A stretch of DNA of 64,000 nucleotides from Gemmatimonadales bacterium (GTDB lineage: Bacteria; Gemmatimonadota; Gemmatimonadetes; Gemmatimonadales; GWC2-71-9), in the NCBI GenBank assembly GCA_036279355.1, contig DASUJH010000007.1, forward strand, positions 62,001 to 126,000, given 5' to 3'. This document shows, one piece after another, positions 10,647-19,723 of this stretch. The position numbers and the translations under genes are program-made. The notes under the pieces are model-generated. The model did no database searches. It was not told the origin of the DNA and worked only from the letters and a program-made list of their open reading frames with translations. Each line of letters opens with the position of its first letter. The first letter of the stretch is position 1.

Positions 10647-12373
10647 CCGCGGGTGCGCTCGGGTATCTCACCCGCCGGTCGATGGCCAACCGCATGGCGC
10701 GGCAGGCCGCACAGTTGCGGAGCCCGCGCTACGTCGCGGCGCTGCTGCTCGGCGTGGCGTATCTCTGGTACGTCCTCGTCCACCAGCAGCCGGGCAGGGT
10801 ACCGGGCGGTGTGCCGCGCGCGTGGGTCGTGCTTGCCGGCGCGCTCGGTCTTGTGGGCCTCGTGACGTGGAGCTGGATCGTGGGCTCCGGACGGCGCGCG
10901 CTCGCGTTCTCACCGGCGGAGGTGACGCTGCTCTTCCCCGCCCCGCTCACCCGGCGCACGCTGGTGCACTACAAGCTGCTCCGCTCACAGCTCGTCATCC
11001 TCTTCAATACAGTGCTCTGGACGTTGCTGCTCGGCTGGAGCAACGACCGGCTGGCGCCGCCGTTCCGCGCGCTTGCGATCTGGACCCTGTTGTCGACCCT
11101 CTCGCTCCACCGCCTCGGCGCCGCGTTCGTGCGCGCCGGCCTCAAGGAGCACGGGCCGGCGCGGCTCGGCCGGCGCGCGGTGCCGCTGCTCGTCGCGCTG
11201 CTGGCGGCAGCCGTGCTCCTGGGGAGTGTCATGGCCGCGCTGCCGGAGCTCCGTGACGCGGCCGGCCGGGGAGTGGTCCAGCTCATCTCTGCGTTCGTGG
11301 CAGCGCTCTCGCGTCCCCTGCCGGCATTCATTCTCTGGCCATTCAAGGCACTGGTGCGCCCGCTCGTGGCGGTGCACGCCGCTGGGTGGGCGCGCACCAT
11401 GCCCGCGGCGCTCGTGGTGCTCGCAGTGCACTATGTCTGGGTGGTGCGCGCCGACGCGGAGTTCGAGGAGGCGGCTGCCGAGGCGTCGCTCGCGCGGGCA
11501 CGGCGGCGAGCGGAGCGGCGGGTGCTGGGTGTGCCGGCGGTGGGCAGCGGGGGTCTCGTGTCCCCGCCACTCGTGGCGCTCGCGCCAACCGGCTGGCCCG
11601 CGGCGGCGCTCCTCTGGAAGAACGTGACGGCGGTGGTCCGGCGCCGGCGGGCGCGCAACATCGCGGCGCTGTTCGTGGTGGTGGGGACGCTCGCCGCCGC
11701 GGGGTCCGCGCGCGGCCGCGGGAGCCTGTCGGAAGTCGCGGCGACGCTGGCCGTAACCTGGTGCGCGTTCCTGTTCTTTCTAGGGCCGCACTGGGTTCGC
11801 AATGACCTGCGCGCCGATCTCACGCGATTCGACGTACTGCGCGCGCTGCCGCTGCGTGGACCCGCCATCGTCGCGGCGGAGGCGCTCGCATCGAGCCTCA
11901 CGCTCACGGTGATGGAGCTCGGGCTGCTCGGGCTCGGTTATCTCGGCCTCCTCGCCAATCACGAGTTCGACGTGCCGCTGGACGAGCGCACGTTCATCCT
12001 CATGGCAGCCGTGCTGCTGCTGCCGCCGATCAACTTCGCGGCCATGCTGCTCCAGAACGGGGCGGCGCTCGTGTTTCCGGCGTGGGTCCGGCTCGGCGCG
12101 GACGCGCGCGGGGTCGAAGCGCTGGGCCAGGGGGTGCTCGCGACGGTTGCCTACACCGCGGTGCTCGTGCTGCTCCTGCTCCCGGCTGTGGGCATGGGCG
12201 TAGCGCTCGCGCGGGCGCTCCAGCCGGCGTTCGGGCCGTGGGCGCTCGCGCCCGGCGCGGCGGCGGGATTCGCGGTGTTCGCGCTTGAGCTGCTGTCGCT
12301 CGTGCGTTGGCTCGGGCGGATGTTCGAGCGGACGGATCCGGCGGAGGTCGGACTCGAGGCCGCCCGTGAGTAG
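10643..12373 (+). CDS. Large ABC exporter permease
   Basis: 576 residues starting at a GTG that overlaps the ATPase stop. About ten hydrophobic segments are visible, for example YVAALLLGVAYLWYVLV, VPLLVALLAAAVLLGSVMAAL and ALVVLAVHYVWVV. A charged cytosolic loop (EAAAEASLARARRRAERR) lies between the two halves. It resembles the large permeases that partner a single CcmA-type ATPase, such as bacteriocin or antibiotic exporters of the ABC-2 superfamily. I cannot name the substrate. The next gene starts 8 bp before its stop. Confidence 0.8.
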   Translation: MTAGALGYLTRRSMANRMARQAAQLRSPRYVAALLLGVAYLWYVLVHQQPGRVPGGVPRAWVVLAGALGLVGLVTWSWIVGSGRRALAFSPAEVTLLFPAPLTRRTLVHYKLLRSQLVILFNTVLWTLLLGWSNDRLAPPFRALAIWTLLSTLSLHRLGAAFVRAGLKEHGPARLGRRAVPLLVALLAAAVLLGSVMAALPELRDAAGRGVVQLISAFVAALSRPLPAFILWPFKALVRPLVAVHAAGWARTMPAALVVLAVHYVWVVRADAEFEEAAAEASLARARRRAERRVLGVPAVGSGGLVSPPLVALAPTGWPAAALLWKNVTAVVRRRRARNIAALFVVVGTLAAAGSARGRGSLSEVAATLAVTWCAFLFFLGPHWVRNDLRADLTRFDVLRALPLRGPAIVAAEALASSLTLTVMELGLLGLGYLGLLANHEFDVPLDERTFILMAAVLLLPPINFAAMLLQNGAALVFPAWVRLGADARGVEALGQGVLATVAYTAVLVLLLLPAVGMGVALARALQPAFGPWALAPGAAAGFAVFALELLSLVRWLGRMFERTDPAEVGLEAARE

Positions 12374-13277
12374 CGCGCCCGCGCCACACCGCGCAGGCCC
12401 ACAGTCGACAGACCGGCCGCGCTACGTTGAGTGGGCGGCCGGCGAGCAGCTTGCGCCCTGGGTAGATCGCTACTGGTGCTCCGGCGCGGCGCACTCGGCC
12501 CCGCACCACACGCGCGTACTGCCGGACGGATGCGTCGATCTCGTCTTCGACCTTGCGCATGCCGACGCGCCGCTCGTAGTGGGCGCCATGCGCAGGCCCC
12601 TCCTAGTGCGGCATTCGGGACCGGTGGACATCGTGGGCGTGCGGTTCCGGCCCGGAGGCGCGTTGCCGTTTCTCGACGTGACGCTTCGGGAGCTCACCGA
12701 CGCGCGCGTGCCGCTCGCCACGTTCTGGGGGAGTGAGGCGGACGCCATCGTCGCCGCGCTTCGGTCGGGCACCGGGCGCGACCGCGTGCGACATCTCGAG
12801 CGCGTGTTGCTGCTCCGCCGACGCGCGCGGATCGCCGCCGGGCGCGAGGGCGAACTCGTGGGCGCCGCGGTGAACTTGCTGGGTGCCGAGCACCGCCCCG
12901 CCGCTGTACGGGAAGTAGTGGCCGCACTCGGAATCGGCCAGCGGGGTCTGGAGCGCGCGTTCGAACGGTGGGTGGGGCTCAGCCCCAGAGTGCTCGCGCG
13001 GGTGTTCCGATTTCAACGGCTCGTTCGCCGGATCGGGGATGCTGCCGAGGCGCCGCGCTGGGCGGCCGTCGCGGCGGAGGCGGGCTACGCCGACCAGCCG
13101 CATCTCATTCGTGACTTCCGGGCGCTCGCCGGCATTACCCCGGCGCGGTTCGCGGTGGAGCGCCGTGTCGGAAACGTTCAAGACGCCGCGGCCGCGGCGA
13201 GTAGCTTTCGACCTTCTCCTGCATCCGAGTGTTCCGATGAGCGCATCGAGCCCACCGCTGCACGGCGCCGAGCATGA
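12366..13277 (+). CDS. AraC-type transcription regulator with DUF6597-like sensor
   Basis: 303 residues. Residues 20-130 resemble the DUF6597 N-terminal domain (YVEWAAGEQLAPWVDRYW, RVLPDGCVDLVFD, VRFRPGGALPFL). The C-terminal half is an AraC double helix-turn-helix (VREVVAALGIGQRGLERAFERWVGLSPR, then WAAVAAEAGYADQPHLIRDF and GITPARF). It starts at the GTG overlapping the permease stop, so it is probably co-transcribed with the exporter and may regulate it. The stop is called at 13275-13277, which makes it overlap the next gene by 41 bp. Confidence 0.88.
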   Translation: MSSAPAPHRAGPQSTDRPRYVEWAAGEQLAPWVDRYWCSGAAHSAPHHTRVLPDGCVDLVFDLAHADAPLVVGAMRRPLLVRHSGPVDIVGVRFRPGGALPFLDVTLRELTDARVPLATFWGSEADAIVAALRSGTGRDRVRHLERVLLLRRRARIAAGREGELVGAAVNLLGAEHRPAAVREVVAALGIGQRGLERAFERWVGLSPRVLARVFRFQRLVRRIGDAAEAPRWAAVAAEAGYADQPHLIRDFRALAGITPARFAVERRVGNVQDAAAAASSFRPSPASECSDERIEPTAARRRA

Positions 13278-13611
13278 TCGGCGCATCGACTACATCGAGC
13301 TGCCCGCGACCGACGTCGCGGCCGCCAAGGCGTTCTATGCCCGCGCCTTCGGCTGGACGTTCACCGACTATGGGCCGGACTACACCAGCTTTGAGGACGG
13401 CCGGCTGGCGGGTGGATTGCGGAAGGCAGAGGTCGTGGGGCGGGACGGGGTGCTGGTGGTGATCTTCGCGGTGGACCTGGCCGCGACGGAGGCGCGGGTG
13501 CGCGGGGCGGGCGGCACAATCGTGCAGCCGGTGTTCAGCTTTCCGGGCGGGCGCCGGTTCCACTTCACCGATCCGAGCGGGAACGAATTGGCGGTGTGGT
13601 CGGATCGGTAG
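13237..13611 (+). CDS. VOC (glyoxalase/bleomycin-resistance fold) protein
   Basis: 124-residue single-domain VOC protein. IDYIELPATDVAAAKAFYARAFGW is the typical first strand and helix, and FHFTDPSGNELAVWSD the last strand with the metal-ligand Glu position. Such proteins bind small hydrophobic ligands, isomerise or cleave substrates, or give drug resistance. The ATG at 13237 lies inside the end of the regulator gene, so the two are translationally linked. It is the last gene of the exporter-regulator unit; function unassigned. Confidence 0.85.
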   Translation: MSASSPPLHGAEHDRRIDYIELPATDVAAAKAFYARAFGWTFTDYGPDYTSFEDGRLAGGLRKAEVVGRDGVLVVIFAVDLAATEARVRGAGGTIVQPVFSFPGGRRFHFTDPSGNELAVWSDR

Positions 13612-13655
13612 CGCCGCCGCGGCGCCGGCGCGCGGGGAGTCGGCCACAATGCAGT

Positions 13656-13686
13656 CGGCGGCGGGCGCCCAAGGGGCCCGCCGCCG
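13656..13686. terminator. GC-rich hairpin between convergent genes
   Basis: Perfect 11-bp inverted repeat (13656-13666 and 13676-13686) with a 9-nt loop, in the 107-bp gap between the VOC gene (plus) and the DS-repeat lipoprotein gene (minus). Position suits a two-way terminator. There is no T-run on either side, so termination would rest on the hairpin alone. Confidence 0.5.
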
Positions 13687-13718
13687 TGCGCTGCCACCAG
13701 CCGGCCCACCAGCCGGCC

Positions 13719-14132
13719 TCAGCGGGTGCTGTCGCCCATCCGGCTCATCGCCGAATCGTGCATGCGGCCCATCTTGCTACTCGCGCTGTCCCGCATCCGC
13801 CCCATCTTGCTGCTCGCGCTGTCCTTCATTCGTCCCATCTTTGCCGATGCGCTGTCGCGCATGCGGCTCATGCGGTTCGAGGCCGTATCGCTCGTGCCGC
13901 TCGTTGTGCTGTCGGCCATGCCGCTGGACGTGTCGCGCATGCCGCTCATCGACGTATCGCTCGCCCCCGGCGCCGCCGGCGCCATGCCGGTGTCGCTCGG
14001 CGTCGCGCCGGTCGACATGCCAGCGGTGTCGCCCATGGCACCCGTATTGTCGCTGCCGGCGCGGTTCCCGGGCGAGCTACACCCGGCGAGCGCAACGACG
14101 AGCGCCGCCACGATCAAGTCCGTCCGTGTCAT
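13719..14132 (-). CDS. Small lipoprotein with 11-residue DS repeats
   Basis: 137 residues, no known family. The signal peptide ends in LAGC, a clear lipobox, so the protein should be lipid-anchored. The mature part is rich in Ser, Thr, Gly, Asp and Met. From residue 88 it becomes four near-perfect 11-residue repeats built on MGRMRDSASSK. GGGAG about 6 nt before the ATG is a good ribosome site. Likely helical and periplasmic. It stands alone, 108 bp downstream of the RND operon, and nothing in that gap was recognised. Confidence 0.75.
   Translation of the reverse strand: MTRTDLIVAALVVALAGCSSPGNRAGSDNTGAMGDTAGMSTGATPSDTGMAPAAPGASDTSMSGMRDTSSGMADSTTSGTSDTASNRMSRMRDSASAKMGRMKDSASSKMGRMRDSASSKMGRMHDSAMSRMGDSTR
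13740..13871 (-). repeat. Four 33-bp tandem coding repeats
   Basis: Four consecutive 33-bp units encode the 11-residue repeats of the lipoprotein (units MSRMRDSASAK, MGRMKDSASSK, MGRMRDSASSK, MGRMHDSAMSR). DNA similarity between the middle units is high, which suggests recent unit duplication. Confidence 0.85.
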
Positions 14133-14240
14133 ACCTACTCCCGGTGTCTGGCTACCCGCCTCGCCCCCGCACCGCGCGGACCTCAGCTCGCGGGCTGGCG
14201 GAGCATAACAGCCGCCCGCCAGGGCCGGAGGTGACGGGGC

Positions 14241-17200
14241 TCACGTCCGGTCGAAACGGCCGAACCGGAGTGCCAGCGTGGGCAGGACGAAGAGGCTCAG
14301 CACGGTCGAGGTAAGCAGGCCGCCCAGAATCACGATGGCCATGGGCCCCTCGATTTCGCGGCCCGGATCGCCGCTGCCGAGCGCCAGCGGCAGGAGGCCA
14401 AGCGCGGTGACGAGGGCCGTCATGAGGATGGGACCCAGGCGCTCGAGCGCGCCGCGCACGGCGGTCTCCAGACCCCACGCCGCGCCTTCACTCACCATCA
14501 GGTGCTGGTAGTGCGAGATCAGCATGACCGCGTTGCGCGTCGCGATGCCGAAGAGGGTGACGAAGCCGACGAGCGAGCCGAGCGAGAGCAACCCACCCGT
14601 CGCGAAGACGGCCATGATGCCGCCCACGAGCGCGAACGGAAGATTGGCGAGCACGAGCAGCAGCCGGCTCGCATTGCCGAACGCCAGCCAGAGGAGCATC
14701 ACGATGCCGGCACCCGCCAGCAGGCTGTGCAGCAACAGCTCGCGCTGCGCCTCCCGCTGGGCCGTGGCGGAACCACCCAGCTCGGCGTAGACGCCGGCAG
14801 GCAGTTTCGCGGTGCGGAGCCGGCGCTCGACCGCGCGCGCGAATCCCGCCACGTCTTCACCGGCCGCGTTAGCCGTGACGAGCTGCAACCGGCGCGCGCC
14901 CTGGTGTGCCACCGAAAAGCGCCCGGTGGTGCGCGCGATGTCCGCCACCTGCGAGAGCGCCACGAGCCTGCCGCCGGCCGACACGACCGGGAGATCGCGC
15001 AGGTCCTCCGGCCGGGCGCGGGCAGTAGAATCGAGCAGCACGACGACGTCGGTCGAACGATTGCCCTCGAAGGTTTCGCCCACCTTGACGCCGCGGGTTG
15101 CCGCCTCGACCGCGGCGAGCACCTCGTCCGCGCCGAGGCCCGCGGCAGCGACATCCGCGGGGCGGACGCGCACGGTGACCTCGGGCGTCACCGGCGGCGG
15201 ATCGTACTGTACGTCCGAGGCGCCGGGCGCGCTCTTCACCAGCTCGGCCACGCGGCGCGCGGCGACGTCGAGGCTATCGAGATCGTCGCCGTACACCTTC
15301 ACCACGAGCTGCGCGGTGGACCCCGTGATCGTCTCCTCGATCCGCTCGGCCAGGAAGCCGCGGATGGCGAAGTTGACGCCGGGAAAGTGCGCGAGGATTC
15401 GGCGCAAATCGTCCTGCATCGTCTCCGCCGCTCGCCCGGCGAGCGGCACGAGGTCCACCTCGAACTCGGTGTAGTGCGTGCCCCAGGTGTCCTCCGACAG
15501 TTCCGCCCGCCCGATCCGCTGCGCGACGGCGCGCACCCGCGGATCGCGGCGGAGCGCGGCCGTCACCTGCTGGCCCAGGCGAAAGGATTCGTCGAGCGAG
15601 GTACCGGGCACGGCCGACATGTGGACCAGGTAATGCCCCTCGCGAAACTCGGGGAGAAACGTGGCGCCGAAGAACGGCAGCGTGGCGGCGGCGGCAACGC
15701 AGGTCGCGAACGCCGCGGCCGCCACTGCCATGGGGCGCGCGCAGAGCCAGTGGAGTGCGCGCCCGTAGCCGCCCTTGAGCCACGCGAGAAAGCGGGATTC
15801 GTGCTCCGCGCGACCGCGCCGGGCGATGAGAGTGAGCGTGAGCGCCGGGGTGACCGTGAGCGCGACCAGCAACGACGCAAGCGTCGCCAGGATGTACGCC
15901 AGGCCGAGCGGGCGGAAGAGCGCGCCCTGGACGCCGGACAGCGCCAGCACCGGCAGGAACACGAGGGCGACGACGAAGGTGGCGTACACTACGCTGCCCC
16001 GCACCTCGAGTGAGGCATCGATCACCACATCCCCGATAGCGCGCGGCGAGCCGGATGCCCGGTTGAGCCGGAGCCGGCGCGCGATGTTCTCGACGTCGAT
16101 GATCGCGTCGTCCACCACCTCGCCCAAGGCGATGGCGAGACCGCCCAGCGTGAGGGTGTTGATGCCGAAGCCGAAGCGGTCGAGCACGATGATCGCGGCG
16201 AGGAGCGAGAGCGGAATCGCGGTGAGCGAGATGGCGGCCGCGCCCACGTCCGCCAGGAACACGAACAGCACGACGGCGACGAGCGCCGCGCCCAGGAGGA
16301 GCGACGTCGTGATGTTGCGCAGCGCCAGGTCGATGAACTCGGCGGGCCGGAAGAGGGCCGGGTGCAGCGTGAGCCCGGCCGCGCGGATGGCCGGCTCCAT
16401 CTGGCGCAGGGCGGCCTCGGCGCCCGCCGCAACCACCTTGGTGTTGGCGCCGAGCTGCGCCGAAATGACGATGACGAGACCGCGCTCGCCCATGACGCCA
16501 CCCTCGCCGATGCGGGGCGCGCCGCCTTCGATCACGTGGCCCAGGTCGCGGAGGCGCAGCACCGCGCCGTCTCGCTCGCGCACGACGGCGCCGGCGAGCA
16601 CGTCGGGATCCACGAGCTGGCCCTCGGTGCGCACCACGATGCGCTGGTTCGGGCTGTCGATGACGCCGGCGCCGCGCACACCGGTGGCCCGCTCGGCGGC
16701 CGCCAGCACCTCGGGAATGCCGACGCCATGGAGCCTGAGCCGTTCGGGGTCGAGCAGAATCTGAAGCTGCCGCACCTCGCCGCCGAACACGGCGACCTTG
16801 GCGACACCGCGCGTCGCGAGGAGCCGCGGGCGCATGACCCAGTCGACGAACGTGCGTTGCTCGATCGGGGTGCGGGTCTCCGAGGTGATGCCCACGATGA
16901 GCACGGTGCTCGATGACGAGGTGAGCGGGCTCAGGACGGGTGGCACGACGCTCGCCGGCAGGCGGCTCGCCGCCTCACTCAGCCGCTCGGCGATGGCCTG
17001 GCGGGCACGGTAGATCTCGGTGCCTTCGGCAAGCACCGCCGTGATGACCGAGAGCCCCTGGATGCTTTGTGATCGCACGGTCGCAACACCGCTCACCCCG
17101 TTGATCGCATCTTCGATCGGCCTGGTGACCAGGATCTCCACCTGCTCGGCGGAGAACCCGGGCGCCTCGGTCTGGATGGAGACCTGCGGCGGGGCGAACT

Positions 17201-17321
17201 CGGGGAACACATCGAGCTTGGCGTTGCGCAGCACGTCGAGACCGTAAACCACGACCGCGAGCGCGAGCCCGATGACGATCCCGCGATGCCGGACCGAGAA
17301 CCGGACCAGGGTGGAGAGCAT
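14241..17321 (-). CDS. RND efflux pump, CusA/CzcA (heavy-metal) family
   Basis: 1026-residue inner-membrane RND transporter of the HME group. Both halves are complete, with SVRHRGIVIGLALAVVVYGLDVL at the start and LGGLAIALGEVVDDAIIDVEN in TM4. In that helix the proton-relay acids appear as E401, D404 and D405, instead of the DFG...VDG pattern of CzcA. Where CusA has a substrate methionine, this protein reads SAVPGTSLDES, so silver or copper is not implied. It likely exports a metal ion or a small organic molecule using proton flow. It follows the adaptor gene by 3 bp. Confidence 0.9.
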   Translation of the reverse strand: MLSTLVRFSVRHRGIVIGLALAVVVYGLDVLRNAKLDVFPEFAPPQVSIQTEAPGFSAEQVEILVTRPIEDAINGVSGVATVRSQSIQGLSVITAVLAEGTEIYRARQAIAERLSEAASRLPASVVPPVLSPLTSSSSTVLIVGITSETRTPIEQRTFVDWVMRPRLLATRGVAKVAVFGGEVRQLQILLDPERLRLHGVGIPEVLAAAERATGVRGAGVIDSPNQRIVVRTEGQLVDPDVLAGAVVRERDGAVLRLRDLGHVIEGGAPRIGEGGVMGERGLVIVISAQLGANTKVVAAGAEAALRQMEPAIRAAGLTLHPALFRPAEFIDLALRNITTSLLLGAALVAVVLFVFLADVGAAAISLTAIPLSLLAAIIVLDRFGFGINTLTLGGLAIALGEVVDDAIIDVENIARRLRLNRASGSPRAIGDVVIDASLEVRGSVVYATFVVALVFLPVLALSGVQGALFRPLGLAYILATLASLLVALTVTPALTLTLIARRGRAEHESRFLAWLKGGYGRALHWLCARPMAVAAAAFATCVAAAATLPFFGATFLPEFREGHYLVHMSAVPGTSLDESFRLGQQVTAALRRDPRVRAVAQRIGRAELSEDTWGTHYTEFEVDLVPLAGRAAETMQDDLRRILAHFPGVNFAIRGFLAERIEETITGSTAQLVVKVYGDDLDSLDVAARRVAELVKSAPGASDVQYDPPPVTPEVTVRVRPADVAAAGLGADEVLAAVEAATRGVKVGETFEGNRSTDVVVLLDSTARARPEDLRDLPVVSAGGRLVALSQVADIARTTGRFSVAHQGARRLQLVTANAAGEDVAGFARAVERRLRTAKLPAGVYAELGGSATAQREAQRELLLHSLLAGAGIVMLLWLAFGNASRLLLVLANLPFALVGGIMAVFATGGLLSLGSLVGFVTLFGIATRNAVMLISHYQHLMVSEGAAWGLETAVRGALERLGPILMTALVTALGLLPLALGSGDPGREIEGPMAIVILGGLLTSTVLSLFVLPTLALRFGRFDRT

Positions 17322-17324
17322 CGG

Positions 17325-18320
17325 CTATTCGTTCGCTTCGTCGCCCACGGTAACGCGGGCGCGGAATTCCTCGGAGAGCAGTTGCTCGGCGCCTTCGATC
17401 ACGACGGGCGTGCCGGGCTCGAGCGTGGTGGCGAGCATTCCGCCGGCTACCGGGCGGTCGGTCGGTACGCGCACTCTCGAGAAGCGGCCTGGCTCGCGCT
17501 CGACGTAGGCCCAGACGAGGCCCTCCCATTGCACCAGCGCGCGGTCCGGGACGAGCACGCCGCGGCGCGCGGAGCCGCCGCGCGGGAGGAGAGCGAAAAC
17601 CGCGGCGCCCGGCCGTGCGCCGGACCAGCTCCGCTCCGCGCGGTAGAGAAACGCGGGGAGCCGGGTGAGCGCATCGGCTTCGGGAGAGGCACCGACGAGA
17701 CGCGCGGTCACCCGGCCACCGGTGCGTCCGGGCGCCACGAGCGCGAGCGAAGCGGGCGGCCGCGGTGCGTCGGCCGGCCATGCGATGCGCGCAAGCGGTT
17801 GGGTGTAGTCGGTGATCTCGAGCAGCACCTGGCCGGGCTGCACCATTTCGTCCGGCTGCGCGCCAACGTGGGTGACCACGCCGCCGCGCGGCGCGGCGAG
17901 GGGCTTCGCGTCGGACACCTGCGCCACGAGCGCGCCTGCCGACACCCGGTCCCCAAAGCCGGGCCAGTGCGCGCCGTCGGGAACGCTGAGCCGGCCAGCG
18001 AGCGGCGCGCGCACCGCGGCCGTGCGATCCGGCTCGGGCACCAGCTCGCCGGTAAGCCGGACCTCGGGCGCCGCCACTGCGGCCCGCACCGGAGCCACGC
18101 GAAGGCCCAGGCGGCGCTCATCGGCGGTGTCGAGCACGACCGTGGCCTCGCCGCCGCTCTCCCGCACGCGGCTTGGCGCCACGACGGGCTCCTGCAAACC
18201 GGCTTGCGCCTCCAGCCGAGCCTCATGGCGATGATACATGGTGACGAGCCATACGCCCACGAGGACCGCCGTCGCCAATGCGAGCGCTGACGCGAGCGCG
18301 CGCGGGAGCGGGCGGCTCAT
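17325..18320 (-). CDS. RND periplasmic adaptor (membrane fusion protein)
   Basis: 331 residues with an N-terminal membrane helix (about residues 8-28). Paired lipoyl-type halves are visible: VRLTGELVPEPDRTAAVRAPL then GDRVSAGALVAQV, and GGVVTHVGAQPDEMVQPGQVLLEI. A beta-barrel region with VPDRALVQWEGLVWAYVE follows. It links the RND pump to the outer-membrane channel. The helical hairpin is very short, as in some metal-efflux adaptors. No His/Met-rich metal-binding tail is seen. ATG overlaps the stop of the channel gene. Confidence 0.88.
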   Translation of the reverse strand: MSRPLPRALASALALATAVLVGVWLVTMYHRHEARLEAQAGLQEPVVAPSRVRESGGEATVVLDTADERRLGLRVAPVRAAVAAPEVRLTGELVPEPDRTAAVRAPLAGRLSVPDGAHWPGFGDRVSAGALVAQVSDAKPLAAPRGGVVTHVGAQPDEMVQPGQVLLEITDYTQPLARIAWPADAPRPPASLALVAPGRTGGRVTARLVGASPEADALTRLPAFLYRAERSWSGARPGAAVFALLPRGGSARRGVLVPDRALVQWEGLVWAYVEREPGRFSRVRVPTDRPVAGGMLATTLEPGTPVVIEGAEQLLSEEFRARVTVGDEANE

Positions 18321-19723
18321 CGCGCCGCCTCATTCACCGTGGGGCTCACCGTCGGATCGGGCCAGGTGACGTTGCCCGGCGGCCAGGCACCGGTCGCCGC
18401 GTCGAGCGCGAGCGCCGCCGTGGCCTCGCGCTGCGCCGCCGCGTGCTGCTCCAGGATGGCGCGGCTCTCGGCCAGCTCGAGCGGCTCGAGATCGCCCGCG
18501 CCGACCTCGCCACGCTCGTACGCCGCGCGCGCCACTTCGGCGCGACGGCGCGTTGCCGCAAGCACCGAATCGGTACCGGCCGTTTCGCTCCGCGCCACCC
18601 GGCAGGCGGCAAGCGCCGCGCCCACATCGGCGATCACGCCCTGCTGCAGCTCCGAGAACCGCGCGGCGGCGGCGGCGCGCCGCGCGGTGGCCTCGGCGAT
18701 CGGACCGCGATTCCGGTGAAACGGCAGCCGCGGCAGGGCGAGCGCGAGCGTCCAGATGCCGATGCCCTGGTCCCAGTTGAATCCGGGGCCGAGCGTGAGG
18801 TCGGGCGAGGCGCCCGCCACGGCCATGCGCAACTCGCCCTCCGCGACGGCGTACTCGGCGAGCCCGCGCCCGATGTCGGTGCGGCGGCGGAGCGCCACCG
18901 CGCGCACGCTGTCGGGCGCGGCGGCATGCACGGCGCAGCGCGCCGGCGGGTCGGGCTCGACCCCGATCGAGTCCATCGCGTCCGGCGGCACACCGACCGT
19001 GCGCCCGAGCGCCGCGCGTGCGCCGGCCACCGCGCGCGCTTCGCGCGCGAGCGCGGTGCGCGCGCCGGTCTCCTCCGCCTCGATCGCGACCAGCTCGCCA
19101 CGCCCAACGGCGCCTTCCTCATATCGGTGGCGCAGCCGCGCCGCGAACTTGCCGACGCGCTGCTGCTGCTCGGCGGCATCGCGCGCACGCTGCTCCGCCG
19201 CGCCGAGCGCCACCGCGGCGTCACGGACCGCGCGCGCGGTGCGCCACGCAGTGTCGTCCAGCTCCACCTCGGCCAGCGCGGTGCGCGCCCGCGCCGCGGC
19301 GACGCGGGCGCCCCGCTTGCCGCCCAGCTCGAGGGTGAAAACGGTCGTGAGCGCGGCAACCCAGCGGGACTCGAACACGTCGCTCGACGTGGCGTAGCCA
19401 AGCTGCGATTCCAGCGCAGGCTCGGGCCGCGCGCCGGCCGTAATTTCGCCCGCACGCGCGGCACGCCACTCCGCGCGGGCGCGGTCGAGCGCGGGCTGCC
19501 AGTAGAGCGCGGCGAGCGCCAGATCGGCCGGGCGCCACGCGGCGGAGGGCGCGCTGGAGCCATGCTCGCCGAGGTAGCGGACCAGCCCAGGCTCATTGAG
19601 CCGGCGCGCCGCAAACGCATCGGCCAGCTCGGCAGGATGGAGCGGCGCGGGTGTGTAGTGCGCGCAGGCGGCGAGGAGCAGCAGGGCGCCGGCATGCGCC
19701 GGAAAGCCGGGGCGAGCCGTCAC
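18317..19723 (-). CDS. TolC/CusC-type outer-membrane efflux lipoprotein
   Basis: 468 residues from a GTG overlapping the xerD stop. The signal peptide ends in LAAC with the lipid-anchored Cys at residue 20. The rest is Ala/Arg-rich alpha-helical coiled coil with the two-fold repeat of outer-membrane factors (ELGGKRGARVAAARARTALAEVE, and later RLPFHRNRGPIAEATARRAAAAARF). It completes a tripartite pump with the next two genes. Order channel-adaptor-pump with overlaps supports one transcript. Confidence 0.88.
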   Translation of the reverse strand: MTARPGFPAHAGALLLLAACAHYTPAPLHPAELADAFAARRLNEPGLVRYLGEHGSSAPSAAWRPADLALAALYWQPALDRARAEWRAARAGEITAGARPEPALESQLGYATSSDVFESRWVAALTTVFTLELGGKRGARVAAARARTALAEVELDDTAWRTARAVRDAAVALGAAEQRARDAAEQQQRVGKFAARLRHRYEEGAVGRGELVAIEAEETGARTALAREARAVAGARAALGRTVGVPPDAMDSIGVEPDPPARCAVHAAAPDSVRAVALRRRTDIGRGLAEYAVAEGELRMAVAGASPDLTLGPGFNWDQGIGIWTLALALPRLPFHRNRGPIAEATARRAAAAARFSELQQGVIADVGAALAACRVARSETAGTDSVLAATRRRAEVARAAYERGEVGAGDLEPLELAESRAILEQHAAAQREATAALALDAATGAWPPGNVTWPDPTVSPTVNEAAR

